DNA of 64,000 nt from Phycisphaeraceae bacterium (GTDB lineage: Bacteria > Planctomycetota > Phycisphaerae > Phycisphaerales > SM1A02): assembly GCA_015709595.1 (NCBI GenBank), contig CP054178.1:1240001-1304000 (forward strand). The letters are read 5' to 3'. Numbering within the stretch: the first letter of the stretch is position 1; each line of letters starts with the position of its first letter. This document shows, one piece after another, positions 63,515 to 64,000 of the stretch. The position numbers and the translations under genes are program-made. The notes under the pieces are model-generated. The model made no database searches, had not been told where the DNA came from, and saw nothing but the letters and a program-made list of their open reading frames with translations.

Positions 63515-64000
63515 GTGTCATCCGCCGCCGATGCATCAGGCCATCCCGCCGCTCCCGACCGTCGCCCGAGGCGGCTGCACCCGCTGTCGCTGTTCTTCCG
63601 CTTCGCCTCCCACGTCCGCAACCTGCTGATCCCGGGGCTGATCGTCCTCTTTCTCGCCCGCGAGCGCGGCGGGTGGGAAGTGTGGCTGATGGCCATGTTC
63701 ATCCCCAGCATTCTGTTCGAGCTCTTCACCTACTTCACGCTGCGATACCGCTTCGCCCAAGGCGAGATCGTCATCAACCGCGGGCTGCTCTTCCGCTCCG
63801 AGCGGCACATTCCCTTCGCGCGCATCCAGAACATCGACCTCACGCAGAACCTCTTCCACCGGCTCTTCCGTCTGGCCGAAGTGCGGCTGGACACGGGAGG
63901 CGGCAACGAGCCGGAGGCGGTGCTCAAGGTCATCACGCTGGGCGCGGTGGATGAGATTCGACAGCGCGTCTTCGCCGGACGCGACCAGCGGGCAGGGGCG
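63515..64000 (+). CDS. Bacterial PH-domain (YdbS/YdbT-like) membrane protein, 5' part
   Basis: At least 162 residues, cut by the window end. Two membrane helices (NLLIPGLIVLFLARE and WLMAMFIPSILFELFTYF) precede a bPH2 domain: RYRFAQGEIVINRGLLFRSE then RHIPFARIQNIDLTQ and RLAEVRLDTGGG. This order is that of the YdbS/YdbT family of bacterial PH-domain membrane proteins. GTG 63515 is chosen because TACCCT lies just before it; an in-frame ATG (63638) is inside the helix region. It follows the VWA gene by 103 bases. Confidence 0.82.
   Translation, partial: MSSAADASGHPAAPDRRPRRLHPLSLFFRFASHVRNLLIPGLIVLFLARERGGWEVWLMAMFIPSILFELFTYFTLRYRFAQGEIVINRGLLFRSERHIPFARIQNIDLTQNLFHRLFRLAEVRLDTGGGNEPEAVLKVITLGAVDEIRQRVFAGRDQRAGA

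Noticed and set aside
61402-63729. A 775-codon - strand frame opposite the VWA gene
   Set aside because: Antisense; the + strand has membrane helices, VWA motif and a downstream gene.

Overview
The window is GC-rich bacterial chromosomal DNA with dense coding on both strands. I infer a Planctomycetota member, probably class Phycisphaerae. The reasons are the gene mix (M56 peptidase plus BlaI repressor, ExbB/ExbD operon with a very large alpha-toroid protein, BatA-like proteins, a PEP-CTERM-type secreted protein, a beta-helix protein), many short hairpin repeats between genes, and promoters with a TANNNT box only 5 to 11 bases before the start codon. No rRNA, tRNA, CRISPR array, phage or transposase was seen. 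The placement is an inference from content, not from a marker search.

Layout. 1-7544: the end of a phosphohexomutase gene, then leftward holB-phosphoesterase and dnaE, and a small rightward membrane protein. 7632-9910: a kinase-like phosphotransferase coupled to a PDZ protein. 10122-27422, all leftward: a phosphate island. Read in transcription order it is phoB-phoR, a ttrBCA-like molybdoenzyme operon with a CBS protein, a phosphate-porin-like gene, a DUF47/PhoU-like gene with pit, then pstS-pstC-pstA-pstB-phoU. 27569-28744: a PLP enzyme divergent from phoB. 28814-37897, leftward: TPR protein, exbB, exbD and a 1513-residue membrane-anchored multidomain protein. 38153-41442: BlaI-type repressor and M56 peptidase with a clear operator and promoter. 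41765-50908: YceI, a membrane protein, trpF, rhomboid-TPR, and three exported proteins. 51142-54763: trigger factor, a SHOCT-like membrane protein and an AtoE-type transporter. 54846-58654: a cytoplasmic coiled-coil protein, a dienelactone hydrolase, an unknown protein and a nucleotidyltransferase-like protein. 58731-64000: two large BatA/VWA-like membrane proteins and the start of a bacterial PH-domain protein.

How the genes work together. The phosphate island carries every layer of the classical response: sensor and regulator, high-affinity ABC uptake with PhoU, low-affinity Pit with its DUF47 partner, and an anion-selective outer-membrane porin. GTTCA direct repeats with exact 11-base spacing lie upstream of phoB, the divergent PLP gene and the porin, and are candidate Pho boxes. 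Many operons use 4-base stop/start overlaps (pstC/A/B, phoB/R, ttrC/A, exbB/D, kinase/PDZ, holB/phosphoesterase), implying translational coupling. The ExbB/ExbD operon probably energises an envelope process through its giant partner.

The most unusual signals are intergenic-type repeats found in frame inside dnaE and the phosphohexomutase gene, a stack of repeat families at 42377-42681, the giant ExbB/D-linked fusion protein, and the recurrent leaderless-type promoters.
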